Positions 1 through 8,920 of a stretch of DNA of 64,000 nucleotides are shown piece after piece. The stretch is from Desertimonas flava (GTDB lineage Bacteria > Actinomycetota > Acidimicrobiia > Acidimicrobiales > Ilumatobacteraceae), in contig NZ_QKYK01000001.1 in the NCBI RefSeq assembly GCF_003426815.1, forward strand, positions 124,001 to 188,000, written 5' to 3'. The position numbers were made by a program, and so were the translations under genes. Within the stretch, counting starts at the first letter, position 1. Each line of letters begins with the position of its first letter. The notes beneath the pieces are model-generated. The model was given only the letters and a program-made list of their open reading frames with translations, was not told where the DNA came from and ran no database searches.

Positions 1-1893
1 CGGACGGAACACAGGCGGCTCGTCGCCGTCACGGCCGGCGCCGCCATCGCGGCCGCCCTCACCTTCGGCGGGGTCGGCGCGGCCGCGCCGCCGACCGTCC
101 CGCCGACCGCTGCTCCACCGACAGCCCCACCGACCGCTCCTCCGACCGCTCCTTCACCGACAGCCCCTGCGGCCGCGTCGCCAACCCCGCTGTCGTGGGG
201 TCCGTGCACGGCGGAAGCCGGGATCGACCCGGCGTTCCAGTGCGCGACGCTGAACGTGCCGCTGGACCACGCCAACCCGACGGGACCCACCATCCCCATG
301 GGCGTGATCCGGCTCCCCGCCACCTCCACGCGCCAGGGTGCTCTGCTCGTCAACCCCGGAGGTCCCGGAGCATCGGGTGTGGACATGGCCATCGACTCGG
401 CCGACGGGATCGACTCATTGCTCGAACTGAACGGCACGTTCGACATCGTCGGGTTCGACCCTCGCGGGGTGGGGCGGTCGGCCCAGATCACCTGCGACAC
501 CGAGTCGTCGTGCGCGGCCGAGTACGGCGACACGTACCGGCTGTACTCCACGGAGAACACCGCCCGCGACATGGATCTCCTGCGGGCCGCGATGGGCGAC
601 GGACAGATCACGTTCTACGGGGCGTCGTACGGCACGTACCTCGGAGCGGTGTACGCCGCACTCTTCCCCGAGCGGGTTCGGGCGATGGCCCTCGACGCCG
701 CGTGGGACCCGGTCGAGGACACCGCGATCGAGGCCTGGACCACCGAGTTCGGCGGCTTCGAGCACGCCTTGAACCGTTGGATCGCCTGGTGTCAGGCCGA
801 CACGACGTGCGACCTCCACGGGCCCGACGTCGGCGCCCAGTGGGACGCCATCTACGATCTGCTCGACGAGCAGCCGATCCGCACCGCCGCCGGAACGATC
901 ATCGACGGCTCGGCCGTCCAGACGGCGTCGTACAACGCGATGTACGCCAACTGGATGTGGCCGATCCTCGCCCGCGGCCTCGCCGACGCGGCGTTCGGCG
1001 ACGGCGACGTGTTGGAGGAGATCCTCGGCGAGGGCGACGCCACCGACTCGCTCGTCCATCGCGCGACCGACGATCCGGAGGGTGCGGCGATGATGGCGAT
1101 CCGCTGCGCGAGCGGGATCGACCTGCCCCGTCCCGACGATCCGGCGGCGACGCTCGCCGCCGTCCAGGCTGCCGCCCCGCGCATGTCTCGCGGCGAGGGG
1201 TTGTCGATGTTCTCCGAGCCGGACGTCTGCGACGCGATCATCGGCGCCGACGTCGTCCCGATCGTGCCCGTCTACGCCGGCGCCGGGCCCATCGTGGTCA
1301 TCGGCGGCCAGAACGACCCGGCGACACCGTTCCGGTACGCCGCCGAGATGTCGGCGCGGCTCGGTCCCAACACGGCGCTGCTCACGTACACCGGCGAGGG
1401 CCACGCCTTTCTCGGATCATCGTCGTGCGTCACCGGCCACATCTCCGGCGTGCTCCGCGACGGCGTGCTGCCGCCGGCGGGCACCGTCTGTGACGCCGAT
1501 CCGCCCGTCGCCCGGCCGGCATTCTGGGACACCATGCCGATCGTCGCCGGGGTGGGTGACCCGGTCGACGCGGCGGTGGACTACGCCCTGCCCGATGCCT
1601 ACGGGCCGTGGCAGGCCTACGCCGACGTCCGTGTGTTGACCGGTGACCCCGAGGCGGTGTTCGCCGCCTACAAGTCGGCGCTCGTCGCCGCCGGCTTCGC
1701 CGATCTCGGCACCTACGACTACGACGTCGGCTGGGCAGGCGTCGACTTCAGGGCACCCGACGGCACGCCGATCTTCGTCGACGTCATGACCGCCGAGTAC
1801 GTGGCCGACATCGCCTTCGTCAACCTGCTCGTCCCGGCCGGCAGCGGCCTCGTGGTGATCGGCGCCTACGGCACCGATCCCTACGCTCCCTGA
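1..1893 (+). CDS. Secreted alpha/beta hydrolase, TAP-like peptidase family (5' end outside window)
   Basis: The frame is open from the first base, so the start lies upstream. The first visible residues are an Arg-rich stretch and an Ala/Gly hydrophobic segment, the remains of a Sec signal peptide. A Pro/Thr/Ala-rich linker (to about codon 60) follows. The hydrolase fold then shows the oxyanion motif GGPGASG (about codon 120), nucleophile elbow GASYGTYLG (Ser at codon 209), acid GGQNDPATP and histidine GEGHAFL. A TAP-type C-terminal segment carries a Cys pair. These features match secreted tripeptidyl-aminopeptidase-like serine hydrolases of actinobacteria, which clip peptides or esters outside the cell. 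About 130 further C-terminal residues resemble nothing I recognise. The family call is firm; the substrate is unknown. Confidence 0.85.
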   Translation, partial: RTEHRRLVAVTAGAAIAAALTFGGVGAAAPPTVPPTAAPPTAPPTAPPTAPSPTAPAAASPTPLSWGPCTAEAGIDPAFQCATLNVPLDHANPTGPTIPMGVIRLPATSTRQGALLVNPGGPGASGVDMAIDSADGIDSLLELNGTFDIVGFDPRGVGRSAQITCDTESSCAAEYGDTYRLYSTENTARDMDLLRAAMGDGQITFYGASYGTYLGAVYAALFPERVRAMALDAAWDPVEDTAIEAWTTEFGGFEHALNRWIAWCQADTTCDLHGPDVGAQWDAIYDLLDEQPIRTAAGTIIDGSAVQTASYNAMYANWMWPILARGLADAAFGDGDVLEEILGEGDATDSLVHRATDDPEGAAMMAIRCASGIDLPRPDDPAATLAAVQAAAPRMSRGEGLSMFSEPDVCDAIIGADVVPIVPVYAGAGPIVVIGGQNDPATPFRYAAEMSARLGPNTALLTYTGEGHAFLGSSSCVTGHISGVLRDGVLPPAGTVCDADPPVARPAFWDTMPIVAGVGDPVDAAVDYALPDAYGPWQAYADVRVLTGDPEAVFAAYKSALVAAGFADLGTYDYDVGWAGVDFRAPDGTPIFVDVMTAEYVADIAFVNLLVPAGSGLVVIGAYGTDPYAP

Positions 1894-1981
1894 CGTCCGC
1901 CCGGGCGGGATCGTCCCCGCGACTCGCGTCGATCGCGATCGTGGACGTCTCGGAATGCGGGTGATGGGTAGCGTCGCGGAC

Positions 1982-3736
1982 ATGACCGTGCTGCGCATCG
2001 CGCTGGCCCAGCTCAATCCGACCGTCGGCGACCTCGACGGCAACGTGGCCAAGATCCTGCTGGCCTACGACGACGCCGAGCAGGCCGGCTGCGACATCGT
2101 CGCCTTTCCCGAGCTGTCCATCACCGGCTACCCGCCCGAGGACCTCGTGCTGAAGCCGGCCTTCGTGGCCGACAACGAAGCGGCCCTCGCCCGGGTGGCC
2201 GCCCACACCGGTCGGTGCGCCGCGGTGGTCGGGTTCGTCGATGTCGACCACGACCTCTTCAACGCCGCGGCCGTGTGCGCCGACGGCCGGGTGCTCGGCA
2301 CCTACCGCAAACGCCTTCTCCCCAACTACGGCGTGTTCGACGAGGCCCGCTATTTCACACCCGGCAACGAGACCGATCCGCTCGAGCTGTACGTCATCGG
2401 CGGTGTGAAGGTCGGCGTGAGCATCTGCGAGGACGTGTGGAGCCCCGACGGACCCCTTGCCCTGCAGGCCGACGGCGGGGCCGAGTTGGCCGTCAACATC
2501 AACGCGTCGCCGTACCACTTCGGCAAGGCCGCCTACCGCGAGCGGATGCTGGCCACGAGGGCCGCCGATTCCCATTCGGCCCTCGTCTACGTCAACCAGG
2601 TGGGCGGTCAGGACGAGCTCGTCTTCGACGGTTGCTCGCTGGCCTTCGATGCGAACGGCGAGCTGATCGCCCGCGGCCGGCAGTTCCACGAGGAGCTGAT
2701 GATCGTCGACGTCCCCATCGCCGCCAGCTACCGCCAGCGATTGCTCGATCCGCGTGGTCGCGTGTCGCAGGTCGCCCTGCCGACCGTGCTGGTGTCGTCC
2801 GAGCCCGTGGAGCGCATCGACGACAACGGCGATGTCCCGTCGCACCCCGCCGCCAATCCGATCGCCGAGCCCCTGCCCGACATCGCCGAGCTCTACCAGG
2901 CGCTGGCCCTCGGGCTGCGGGACTACTGCCAGAAGAACGGATTCAGCGACGTCGTCATCGGGCTGTCGGGCGGGATCGACTCGACGATCGCCGCCGTGCT
3001 CGCCGCCGACGCCCTCGGAGCCGACCACGTGCACGGCGTGTCGATGCCGTCGCGGTACTCGTCGGACCACAGCCAGACCGACGCCGAGAAGCTGGCCGCC
3101 AACCTCGGCATCGACTATCGCACGATCCCCATCGAGCCGGCCTTCTCCGCCTACCTCGACATGCTCGCGCAGAGCTTCGTCGAGCCCGACGGCACGCCCC
3201 GTCCGCCCGGCCTGACCCAGGAGAACGTCCAGAGCCGCTGCCGCGGCCAGGTGTTGATGGCGCTGTCCAACGAGTTCGGATGGATGGTCGTCACCACCGG
3301 GAACAAGAGTGAGATGGCCGTCGGTTACTTCACGATCTACGGGGACTCGGTCGGCGGCTATGCGGTGATCCAGGACGTGCTGAAGACGCGGGTCTACGAC
3401 CTCTGCCGTTACGTCAACGAACGGGCGGGCCGGGAGTTGATCCCCGAGTCGGTCATCACCAAGCCGCCGTCGGCCGAGCTGCGTCCCGACCAGCGCGACG
3501 ACCAGAGCCTGCCGCCGTACGAGGAGCTCGACCCGATCCTGCGCCTCTACGTGGAGGAGGATCGGACGGCCGCCGAGATCGTCGAGCTGGGCTACGACGA
3601 GTCGGTGGTGCGGCGCATCACGCGCCTCGTCGACGTCGCGGAGTACAAGCGCCGGCAGTGCCCACCCGGCGTCAAGGTGACCACCAAGGGCTTCGGCCGC
3701 GACCGGCGGCTCCCCATCACCAACGGCTACAGCTGA
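1982..3736 (+). CDS. nadE: Glutamine-dependent NAD+ synthetase
   Basis: This is a two-domain enzyme. An N-terminal nitrilase-type glutaminase releases ammonia, and a C-terminal NAD synthetase amidates nicotinic acid adenine dinucleotide using ATP. The start codon here gives MTVLRIALAQLNPTVGD, typical of the family; an in-frame ATG-like start nine codons earlier (1955) is less likely. The glutaminase triad is visible as the Glu in FPELSITGY, Lys in RKRLLPNYG and Cys in VSICEDVW. The PP-loop SGGIDSTIAA begins the synthetase domain (about residue 330). At 584 residues it matches the shorter bacterial two-domain form. It appears monocistronic. Confidence 0.95.
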   Translation: MTVLRIALAQLNPTVGDLDGNVAKILLAYDDAEQAGCDIVAFPELSITGYPPEDLVLKPAFVADNEAALARVAAHTGRCAAVVGFVDVDHDLFNAAAVCADGRVLGTYRKRLLPNYGVFDEARYFTPGNETDPLELYVIGGVKVGVSICEDVWSPDGPLALQADGGAELAVNINASPYHFGKAAYRERMLATRAADSHSALVYVNQVGGQDELVFDGCSLAFDANGELIARGRQFHEELMIVDVPIAASYRQRLLDPRGRVSQVALPTVLVSSEPVERIDDNGDVPSHPAANPIAEPLPDIAELYQALALGLRDYCQKNGFSDVVIGLSGGIDSTIAAVLAADALGADHVHGVSMPSRYSSDHSQTDAEKLAANLGIDYRTIPIEPAFSAYLDMLAQSFVEPDGTPRPPGLTQENVQSRCRGQVLMALSNEFGWMVVTTGNKSEMAVGYFTIYGDSVGGYAVIQDVLKTRVYDLCRYVNERAGRELIPESVITKPPSAELRPDQRDDQSLPPYEELDPILRLYVEEDRTAAEIVELGYDESVVRRITRLVDVAEYKRRQCPPGVKVTTKGFGRDRRLPITNGYS

Positions 3737-3760
3737 CCCGTCGGGTGCTCGCCCCGGCCG

Positions 3761-4174
3761 TCAGCCCGTGCCGGTGAGCAGGAGCAGGCCGAGGAACAAG
3801 GCGGTCACGGCACCGACGAGGGCGAGCGCGCCGCCTGCGGCGAGAGCCACCTTCGTGCGGACGAGCTGGTGCACGGCCGCCCCGCTGCCGCTCACGGCGA
3901 CGACGGCGACCTTGATGAACAGCGTGACCTGGTAGCTCGGCGAGCGCTGCGAGAAGTTGACCTCGGAGAGGTTCCAGATGCCGGTCGCCACGGCGACGGC
4001 GAACGCCGGCCATCCGATGCGGGCGAACGCCCGGGCCGCCGCGCGGGTGGCGTCGGGAGAGACCTTGCGGAGCGCCGGCACGAGCCCGGCGAGGACGAAC
4101 TGGCCGCCGACCCAGATCGCCGCGGCGAGCACGTGGATCGCCAGCCGCCACGTGGCCAACGACGGGGAGAGCAC
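3761..4174 (-). CDS. CopD-like integral membrane protein
   Basis: This is a small protein of about 137 residues with four predicted membrane helices. The first, HVLAAAIWVGGQFVLAGLVP, has the His and Trp pattern of CopD/DUF2269-type copper-resistance membrane domains. A later helix pair is near TLFIKVAVVAVSG. I chose the GTG at 4174; the frame stays open to 4273, but the extra 33 residues are polar, low-complexity and overlap the palindrome at 4253-4277. It converges on nadE. Copper handling is only a family inference, since no copper genes are adjacent. Confidence 0.65.
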   Translation of the reverse strand: MLSPSLATWRLAIHVLAAAIWVGGQFVLAGLVPALRKVSPDATRAAARAFARIGWPAFAVAVATGIWNLSEVNFSQRSPSYQVTLFIKVAVVAVSGSGAAVHQLVRTKVALAAGGALALVGAVTALFLGLLLLTGTG

Positions 4175-4252
4175 GGATGAACCGTAGGCCGACGCGGGCG
4201 GATGGGTGGAATGCCGGCCCCGTCGAATCGGGGTGCGGTCGGGGCCGGTCTG

Positions 4253-4277
4253 ACGGTTGGTGCCAGGCACCAACCGT
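4253..4277. repeat. Perfect 25-bp palindrome, GGTGCCAGGCACC element, copy 1
   Basis: Two 12-base arms (ACGGTTGGTGCC and its reverse complement) flank a single A. It lies 17 bases beyond the stop of the leftward oxidoreductase gene, where a terminator would sit. Closely similar 25-mers occur at 20119-20143 (21/25 identical) and 30313-30337 (22/25). There is no T-run, so classical Rho-independent termination is not proven. Confidence 0.8.
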
Positions 4278-4293
4278 TTGGTCCCAACCGGGT

Positions 4294-5274
4294 CTACGGC
4301 GTGACGACGGCTCGGCCGGCGATGCCGCGGGTCATGAGGGCATGGCAGAGGCGACCGGTGTCCTCGAGCGAGAAGGGCGTCGGCTCGAGCGGATGGATCC
4401 TGCCGTCGCCCGCCATCTCGATGACCGCCCGTGTGACCTCGTTGAACCGCGACGGCTGCCGCATCGCCCAGCCGCCGAACTCCACGCCGATGATGGCCCG
4501 GTTGTTCAGCAGGGCGAGGTTGAGGGGGAAGCGGGGGATCGATCCGGCGGCGAACCCGAGCACGAGGTAGCGGCCATCGAAGCCGAGCGCCCGCATCGCC
4601 GGCTCGGCGAGGTCGCCGCCGATCGGGTCGACCACGACGTCGGCACCGCCCCCCGTCGCCTCGCGGATCGCCGTCTTGAGGTCGACGCCCGGCTCGCCGT
4701 AGTCGATGGTCGCGTCGGCGCCGACCGCGGTCGCGGCGGCCAGCTTCTCGGCGCTCGACGCACAGGCGATGACGCGGGCACCGGCGGCCTTGGCGAGGTC
4801 GATGGCGGCGAGCCCGATGGCCCCGCCCGCTCCCAGCACCACCACCTGCTGGCCTGGCTCCAGGGGAGCCCGCTGCCAGTACGTGAAGTGCATCGTCCCG
4901 TACGACTCGGGGATCGACGCCGCTGTCGCCGCGTCGACGTCATCGGGCAGTTCGATGACCCCCGCCGCCGGAGCGGTGACATGGGTGGCGCAACCGCCGC
5001 CACCCGTGAGCACGCGGCGGCCCACGAGCGAGGCGTCGACGCCGGCGCCGACCGCGGACACGACGCCGGCGCAGGACCCGCCCGGCGTGAACGGCAGCGT
5101 CGGCTTGAACTGGTAGTTCCCCGTGCAGGCGAGGGCGTTGACGTAGCTCACGCTCGCCGCCTCGACCGCCACGACGACCTGGCCCTCGTTCGGTTCGGGA
5201 TCCGGTGCGTCGAGCACCGGCATGTTCGGGAGGTCCTCGACCGCGGTCCACTCGGAGACGACGACATGACGCAT
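4294..5274 (-). CDS. Zinc-free MDR-family NADPH:quinone oxidoreductase
   Basis: The 326-residue medium-chain dehydrogenase/reductase has an N-terminal GroES-like domain and a Rossmann domain with the nucleotide-binding turn VVLGAGGAIGLAAIDLAKAAG (about residue 145). It lacks the four-Cys structural zinc lobe, placing it with quinone oxidoreductase (QOR-like) rather than zinc alcohol dehydrogenases. The expected reaction is NADPH-dependent reduction of a quinone or enone in the cytosol. The next gene, an MFS transporter, ends 10 bases upstream on the same strand, so they may be co-transcribed. The palindrome at 4253 lies just past its stop. Confidence 0.85.
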   Translation of the reverse strand: MRHVVVSEWTAVEDLPNMPVLDAPDPEPNEGQVVVAVEAASVSYVNALACTGNYQFKPTLPFTPGGSCAGVVSAVGAGVDASLVGRRVLTGGGGCATHVTAPAAGVIELPDDVDAATAASIPESYGTMHFTYWQRAPLEPGQQVVVLGAGGAIGLAAIDLAKAAGARVIACASSAEKLAAATAVGADATIDYGEPGVDLKTAIREATGGGADVVVDPIGGDLAEPAMRALGFDGRYLVLGFAAGSIPRFPLNLALLNNRAIIGVEFGGWAMRQPSRFNEVTRAVIEMAGDGRIHPLEPTPFSLEDTGRLCHALMTRGIAGRAVVTP

Positions 5275-5284
5275 GCGTCGGAAC

Positions 5285-6523
5285 CTACCGATCGGCCCCC
5301 ACGGCCCCGGTACCGGACGGCGTTCGCTCGCGCAATGACATCAACACGCCGAAGGTGACCGCGAGGACGCCGCCCAGGGCCGCCGACGCGCGCATGCCGA
5401 TGCGGTCGTACAGGGTCGTGGCGGGGACCGTCGCGATCGAGCGACCGACGGCGGAGGCGGCGAGGAACCGGCTGATGCCTGCGGCCGGCCGCGAGCGGAC
5501 CAGCTCCCCGCCGATCGGGATCATGCTCACGATGGCGAACTCGAAACTGGCGATGAACACACCGAGCAGCACCAGCGCCACGGGAAGGACGTCGACCAAG
5601 GCGATGAACCCGACCGCCGCCGTGACCATGACGATGGCGCCGGAGATCACGCTGCGCTCCTTTCCCCACTGGTCGGTCCGCGCCGTCGACGTGCTCGATG
5701 CGACGAGCTCGAGACCGCCGATCGAGAACGTCACCGCGGCCAGGGCGGTGGTGGTGAACCCGTGGGAATCTTCGAGCCAGGTTCCGAACGTGACGAACAT
5801 CGACTGGCTTGCGGCCGCCATCGCCGCCATCGCGCCGACGGCCATCCAGCCGCCGCGCCCCAGGCCGACGGCGCCCGTGGCGCCCGCCGCGACGGCGCGG
5901 CGGCCGGGCGGATCAGGGCCGATGCGAGGCCAGAGGATCGCGGCCATGCCCGTGACGAACAGGGCCCCCGCGACGTACGCCCACGGCCATGACGTCCACG
6001 CGGCGATCAGGCCCATCGAGCTGACGCCGAGCAGCAAGCCGAGCGCCCACGATGTCTCGGTCAGCCCGACGACCCGCCCACGCCGCTCGAACGGGACGTG
6101 GTCGGCGATCCACGCTCCTTGCCCGACGTCGTAGACGATCTTGGCGAGGCTCAGCACGAACAGTCCGGCGGCGAAGGCGACGACGTGGCGACTGGCGGCC
6201 ACGATGAGCGCGCCGGCGGCGAGACCCGCCAGCCCGACGGTCATCGCCAGCCGTCGGGGGACTCGATCGACGAAGCGGCCGATCAGCGGCGACATGAGGC
6301 CGCACAGCTCGGCGACGGTGAGCGCCACACCCAGCTCGCCGATGGACACATCGAGGCCGCGTGCGATCACGGCGAGGAACGGCGGGGCGAAGCGATACAG
6401 GGCGTTGGCGCCGATCCGGGTGACGGTCAGGGCCGTGACGTTGTGCCGCACGGTGGCAGCGAACGAGTCGTCCAGAGCGCGTCCGAGCACCACGGGCCCG
6501 ATCATCGTCGCTCGAGGCACCAT
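5285..6523 (-). CDS. Major facilitator superfamily transporter
   Basis: There are about 412 residues with 12 predicted transmembrane helices. The loop after helix 2 carries a motif-A-like stretch (GRFVDRVPRRLAMTVG), and the second half begins after an Arg-rich loop (PDPPGRRAVAAG). The chosen ATG gives MVPRATMIGPVVLG; an ATG six codons on (6505) is also possible. The open frame continues far upstream opposite the SUFU gene, which I treat as shadow. Motif A supports a drug/metabolite exporter family, but substrate cannot be read from sequence. The SUFU gene diverges from it across 72 bases. Confidence 0.85.
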   Translation of the reverse strand: MVPRATMIGPVVLGRALDDSFAATVRHNVTALTVTRIGANALYRFAPPFLAVIARGLDVSIGELGVALTVAELCGLMSPLIGRFVDRVPRRLAMTVGLAGLAAGALIVAASRHVVAFAAGLFVLSLAKIVYDVGQGAWIADHVPFERRGRVVGLTETSWALGLLLGVSSMGLIAAWTSWPWAYVAGALFVTGMAAILWPRIGPDPPGRRAVAAGATGAVGLGRGGWMAVGAMAAMAAASQSMFVTFGTWLEDSHGFTTTALAAVTFSIGGLELVASSTSTARTDQWGKERSVISGAIVMVTAAVGFIALVDVLPVALVLLGVFIASFEFAIVSMIPIGGELVRSRPAAGISRFLAASAVGRSIATVPATTLYDRIGMRASAALGGVLAVTFGVLMSLRERTPSGTGAVGADR

Positions 6524-6595
6524 CGGAGTACATCCGAGTGGGTCGGCCGCTGGAGACGCCGTGTCGCCGTCACACCGTGGGGTATTTTCCGGCCG

Positions 6596-7156
6596 ATGGT
6601 CGAGGGGTTGGGTGAACACGTCGAGCGGCATCTCGGGCCGATCGCCGGCACGTGGGACACCGACCCCGACGGCAACGAGCTGCCGTTCCAGATCGTCCAC
6701 TACGAGCCGGGCAAGGGTCCGGTCGGCACGGAGATCTTCACGACGCTCGGCCTCAGTGACTACCCGCTCGGCGAGCACGGCGTGCGGATCGAGATGCTGA
6801 TGATCGCTCCGTTGCGGTTGACCGCCGGCACCGTGCCGCCGATCCTCCATCACGCCGGGGTGATGCCGCTCGACGCCGACGACGTGCCGCAGCTCGGCGA
6901 CACGTTCAGCGCCGTCGGCGGGCTGCGGGAGGTGTCGCCCATGGACACCCTCTACGTCGGCCGACCGCTGTTCCAGAAGCCCGAGTTCTCGCCGTTCGAC
7001 AACGGCTTCGAACGGGTGCACTTCCTGTGGCTGATCCCGATCTACGACATCGAGGCCGAGTTCGTCGAGGACGAGGGGTGGCAGGCCTTCGAGCAGTTGA
7101 TGTGGGACCTCGACGTGGACCCCACCGACTTCGTCCGCGACGCCTGGATCGACTGA
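6596..7156 (+). CDS. Suppressor-of-fused (SUFU) domain protein
   Basis: The 186-residue protein resembles the bacterial SUFU-like domain. It has an N-terminal helix (VEGLGEHVERHLG), a central FTTLGLSDYPL strand-turn typical of the domain, and the closing segment VHFLWLIPIYDIEAEFVEDEG. In animals SUFU regulates Gli factors. Bacterial versions are often immunity or adaptor proteins, and no partner toxin is adjacent here. The start ATG at 6596 follows AT-richer DNA (GGTATTTTCC) and lacks a clear Shine-Dalgarno sequence. Domain call is moderately firm; function is unknown. Confidence 0.7.
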   Translation: MVEGLGEHVERHLGPIAGTWDTDPDGNELPFQIVHYEPGKGPVGTEIFTTLGLSDYPLGEHGVRIEMLMIAPLRLTAGTVPPILHHAGVMPLDADDVPQLGDTFSAVGGLREVSPMDTLYVGRPLFQKPEFSPFDNGFERVHFLWLIPIYDIEAEFVEDEGWQAFEQLMWDLDVDPTDFVRDAWID

Positions 7157-7200
7157 CGGATGCCCGGCCGGCACCGATCGGGGTCCGGCGGCACGTCATG

Positions 7201-7638
7201 ATGGTCACCATGGCCGACCTGACCGACGCCGTCCGCACGTTCCTCAGCGAGGGCACCCGCACGGGCAAGCTCGGCTGGGTCGCGCCCGACGGCCGCCCGC
7301 TCGTGGCGCCGATCTGGTTCGTCGTCGAGGGTGACGACCTGCTGTTCAACACCGGTGCCGGAACGGCCAAGGGCCGGGCGATCGCCCGCGACCCCCGCCT
7401 CGTGCTCACGGTCGACCTCGAGCGACCGCCGTACGGGTTCGTGCAGGTGCAGGGCGTGGCCGAGATCATCGACGATCTGCCCGAGGTGCGCCGGGTCGCC
7501 ACCCTCGCTGGGGGCCGCTACATGGGTGCCGAGCGGGCCGAGGAGTTCGGCGAGCGCAACGGCGTCCCCGGGGAGTGGGCGATCCGCCTCCGGCCCACCA
7601 AGGTGATCGCCGCGCTCGACGTGACGGCGGAGCCCTGA
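7201..7638 (+). CDS. Pyridoxamine-phosphate-oxidase-fold, F420/FMN-binding protein
   Basis: This split-barrel protein has about 145 residues. The pattern TGKLGWVAPDGRPLVAPIWFVVEGDDLLFNTG, followed by a basic KGRAIARDPR strand, is typical of the F420-dependent PPOX-class proteins common in actinobacteria (TIGR03618-like). Members reduce or bind small flavins such as F420 or FMN. Possible starts are ATGs at 7198, 7201 and 7210; none has a strong ribosome site. It is followed after 10 bases by the NUDIX gene on the same strand, suggesting a short operon. Confidence 0.8.
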   Translation: MVTMADLTDAVRTFLSEGTRTGKLGWVAPDGRPLVAPIWFVVEGDDLLFNTGAGTAKGRAIARDPRLVLTVDLERPPYGFVQVQGVAEIIDDLPEVRRVATLAGGRYMGAERAEEFGERNGVPGEWAIRLRPTKVIAALDVTAEP

Positions 7639-7648
7639 TGAGGGCCGC

Positions 7649-8383
7649 ATGACCGTCCCCCCGCTCGTGGAGTTCGGCGACCGGTTGCGTGCGCGCATCG
7701 CCGCCAACCTGGCCGGACACGCGCGCCGCGTCGTGGAGGACGACACCAGGCGTCGCGCCGCGGTGGCGGTGGTCGTCGTCGACTCGGTGGTCGGCGAGGA
7801 TCGTGTCGACCCGCTGGCGCCCTCGCTCGACGAGATCGAGTGGTCGGGCCTCGCCGAGGCCGGTCTCGACGGCCGGATGGTCGGCGTGGCGGGCGGTGCG
7901 GCGTTCCTGCTCTGCCGCCGTGCCTCCCGGTTGAACGCCCACGCGTCGCAGTGGGCGTTGCCTGGTGGGCGTGTCGACGCCGGCGAGACCGTCGAGCAGG
8001 CCGCCCGGCGAGAGCTCCACGAGGAGCTGGGTGTCGAGCTGCCGGAGTCGGCGGTCCTCGGACTCCTCGACGACTACCCGACCCGCTCGGGCTACGTGAT
8101 CACCCCCGTGGTGCTCTGGGGGGCAGCCGGCCTCGAGCTTCATCCGTCGCCGGACGAGGTCGCCGCGGTGTACCGGATCGGTCTCCACCAGCTCTGCCGG
8201 CGGGACTCGCCGCGCTTCGTGTCCATCCCAGAGAGCGACCGTCCGGTGGTGCAGTTGCCACTCGGCAACGATCTCATCCACGCGCCGACCGGTGCCGTGC
8301 TCCTCCAGTTCCGGTGGCTCGGGCTCGAGGGCGACGGTTCGCCGGTCGACGAGTTCGAACAGCCCGTCTTCGCCTGGAAGTAG
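7649..8383 (+). CDS. NUDIX hydrolase
   Basis: The 244-residue protein contains a complete Nudix box, GRVDAGETVEQAARRELHEE followed by LGV (about residues 108-130), with the catalytic Glu residues in REXXEE. The segment before the box, WALPGGR, is also typical. About 80 residues precede the Nudix domain. The C-terminal half resembles the CoA-pyrophosphatase branch, so hydrolysis of CoA or a nucleotide diphosphate derivative is plausible but not established. It converges on dut. Confidence 0.85.
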   Translation: MTVPPLVEFGDRLRARIAANLAGHARRVVEDDTRRRAAVAVVVVDSVVGEDRVDPLAPSLDEIEWSGLAEAGLDGRMVGVAGGAAFLLCRRASRLNAHASQWALPGGRVDAGETVEQAARRELHEELGVELPESAVLGLLDDYPTRSGYVITPVVLWGAAGLELHPSPDEVAAVYRIGLHQLCRRDSPRFVSIPESDRPVVQLPLGNDLIHAPTGAVLLQFRWLGLEGDGSPVDEFEQPVFAWK

Positions 8384-8414
8384 CGGCGGGTCGCCGCCCT
8401 CCCGACGCCAGATC

Positions 8415-8849
8415 TCAGCGGCCGCTGTGGCCGAACCCGCCGCCGCGGTCGTCGCCGTCCAAGGCGTCGACCTCGACCCACTGCACCTCTTCCACCTTCT
8501 GGATGAGCAGCTGGGCGATGCGGTCCCCGCGATGCACCTGGTAGTCGTTCGTCGGGTCGGTGTTGAGCATCACGACCTTGAGCTCGCCCCGGTACGCGGC
8601 GTCGATGACGCCTGGCGTGTTGATGCCACCGATGCCGTGCTTGAGGGCGAGCCCGCTGCGGGGCGCGATGAACCCGGCGTATCCGCGCGGGATGGCGATT
8701 GAGATTCCCGTCGGCATCAGGGCCCGTCCGCCCGCCGCCGGGATGAGGGCATCCTCCCGAGCGAGCAGATCGAGCCCGGCATCACCGGGATGGGCGTACG
8801 CGGGCAACGGGAGATCGCGATCGAGGCGCACGATGGGAACCGGCAGCAT
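8415..8849 (-). CDS. dut: Deoxyuridine 5'-triphosphate nucleotidohydrolase (dUTPase)
   Basis: This is a trimeric dUTPase of 144 residues that hydrolyses dUTP to dUMP and pyrophosphate, limiting uracil in DNA. All five motifs are visible: HPGDAGLDL (motif 1), PRSGLA (motif 2), GVIDAAYRGELKV (motif 3 with catalytic Asp), RGDRIAQLLI (motif 4) and the C-terminal arm RGGGFGHSGR (motif 5). The ATG at 8849 gives the usual MLPVPIVRLD; the open frame extends 21 codons further without family similarity. Confidence 0.95.
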   Translation of the reverse strand: MLPVPIVRLDRDLPLPAYAHPGDAGLDLLAREDALIPAAGGRALMPTGISIAIPRGYAGFIAPRSGLALKHGIGGINTPGVIDAAYRGELKVVMLNTDPTNDYQVHRGDRIAQLLIQKVEEVQWVEVDALDGDDRGGGFGHSGR

Positions 8850-8920
8850 CCGGCCGAGCCTACGGACCCAGACACCGTCCCGACCCGTGCGTCGGTCCGG
8901 GGCGGGGCACACTGGACCTC

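Noticed and set aside
195-1493. Long Arg/Pro-rich open frame opposite in phase to the hydrolase
   Set aside because: The translation has the Arg/His/Pro bias of an out-of-phase frame in GC-rich coding DNA, while the hydrolase frame has intact motifs.
5285-7174. A single 629-residue protein including the region before the MFS start
   Set aside because: The first 215 or so codons are the antisense of the SUFU gene and lack transporter features, so the MFS start was set at 6523.
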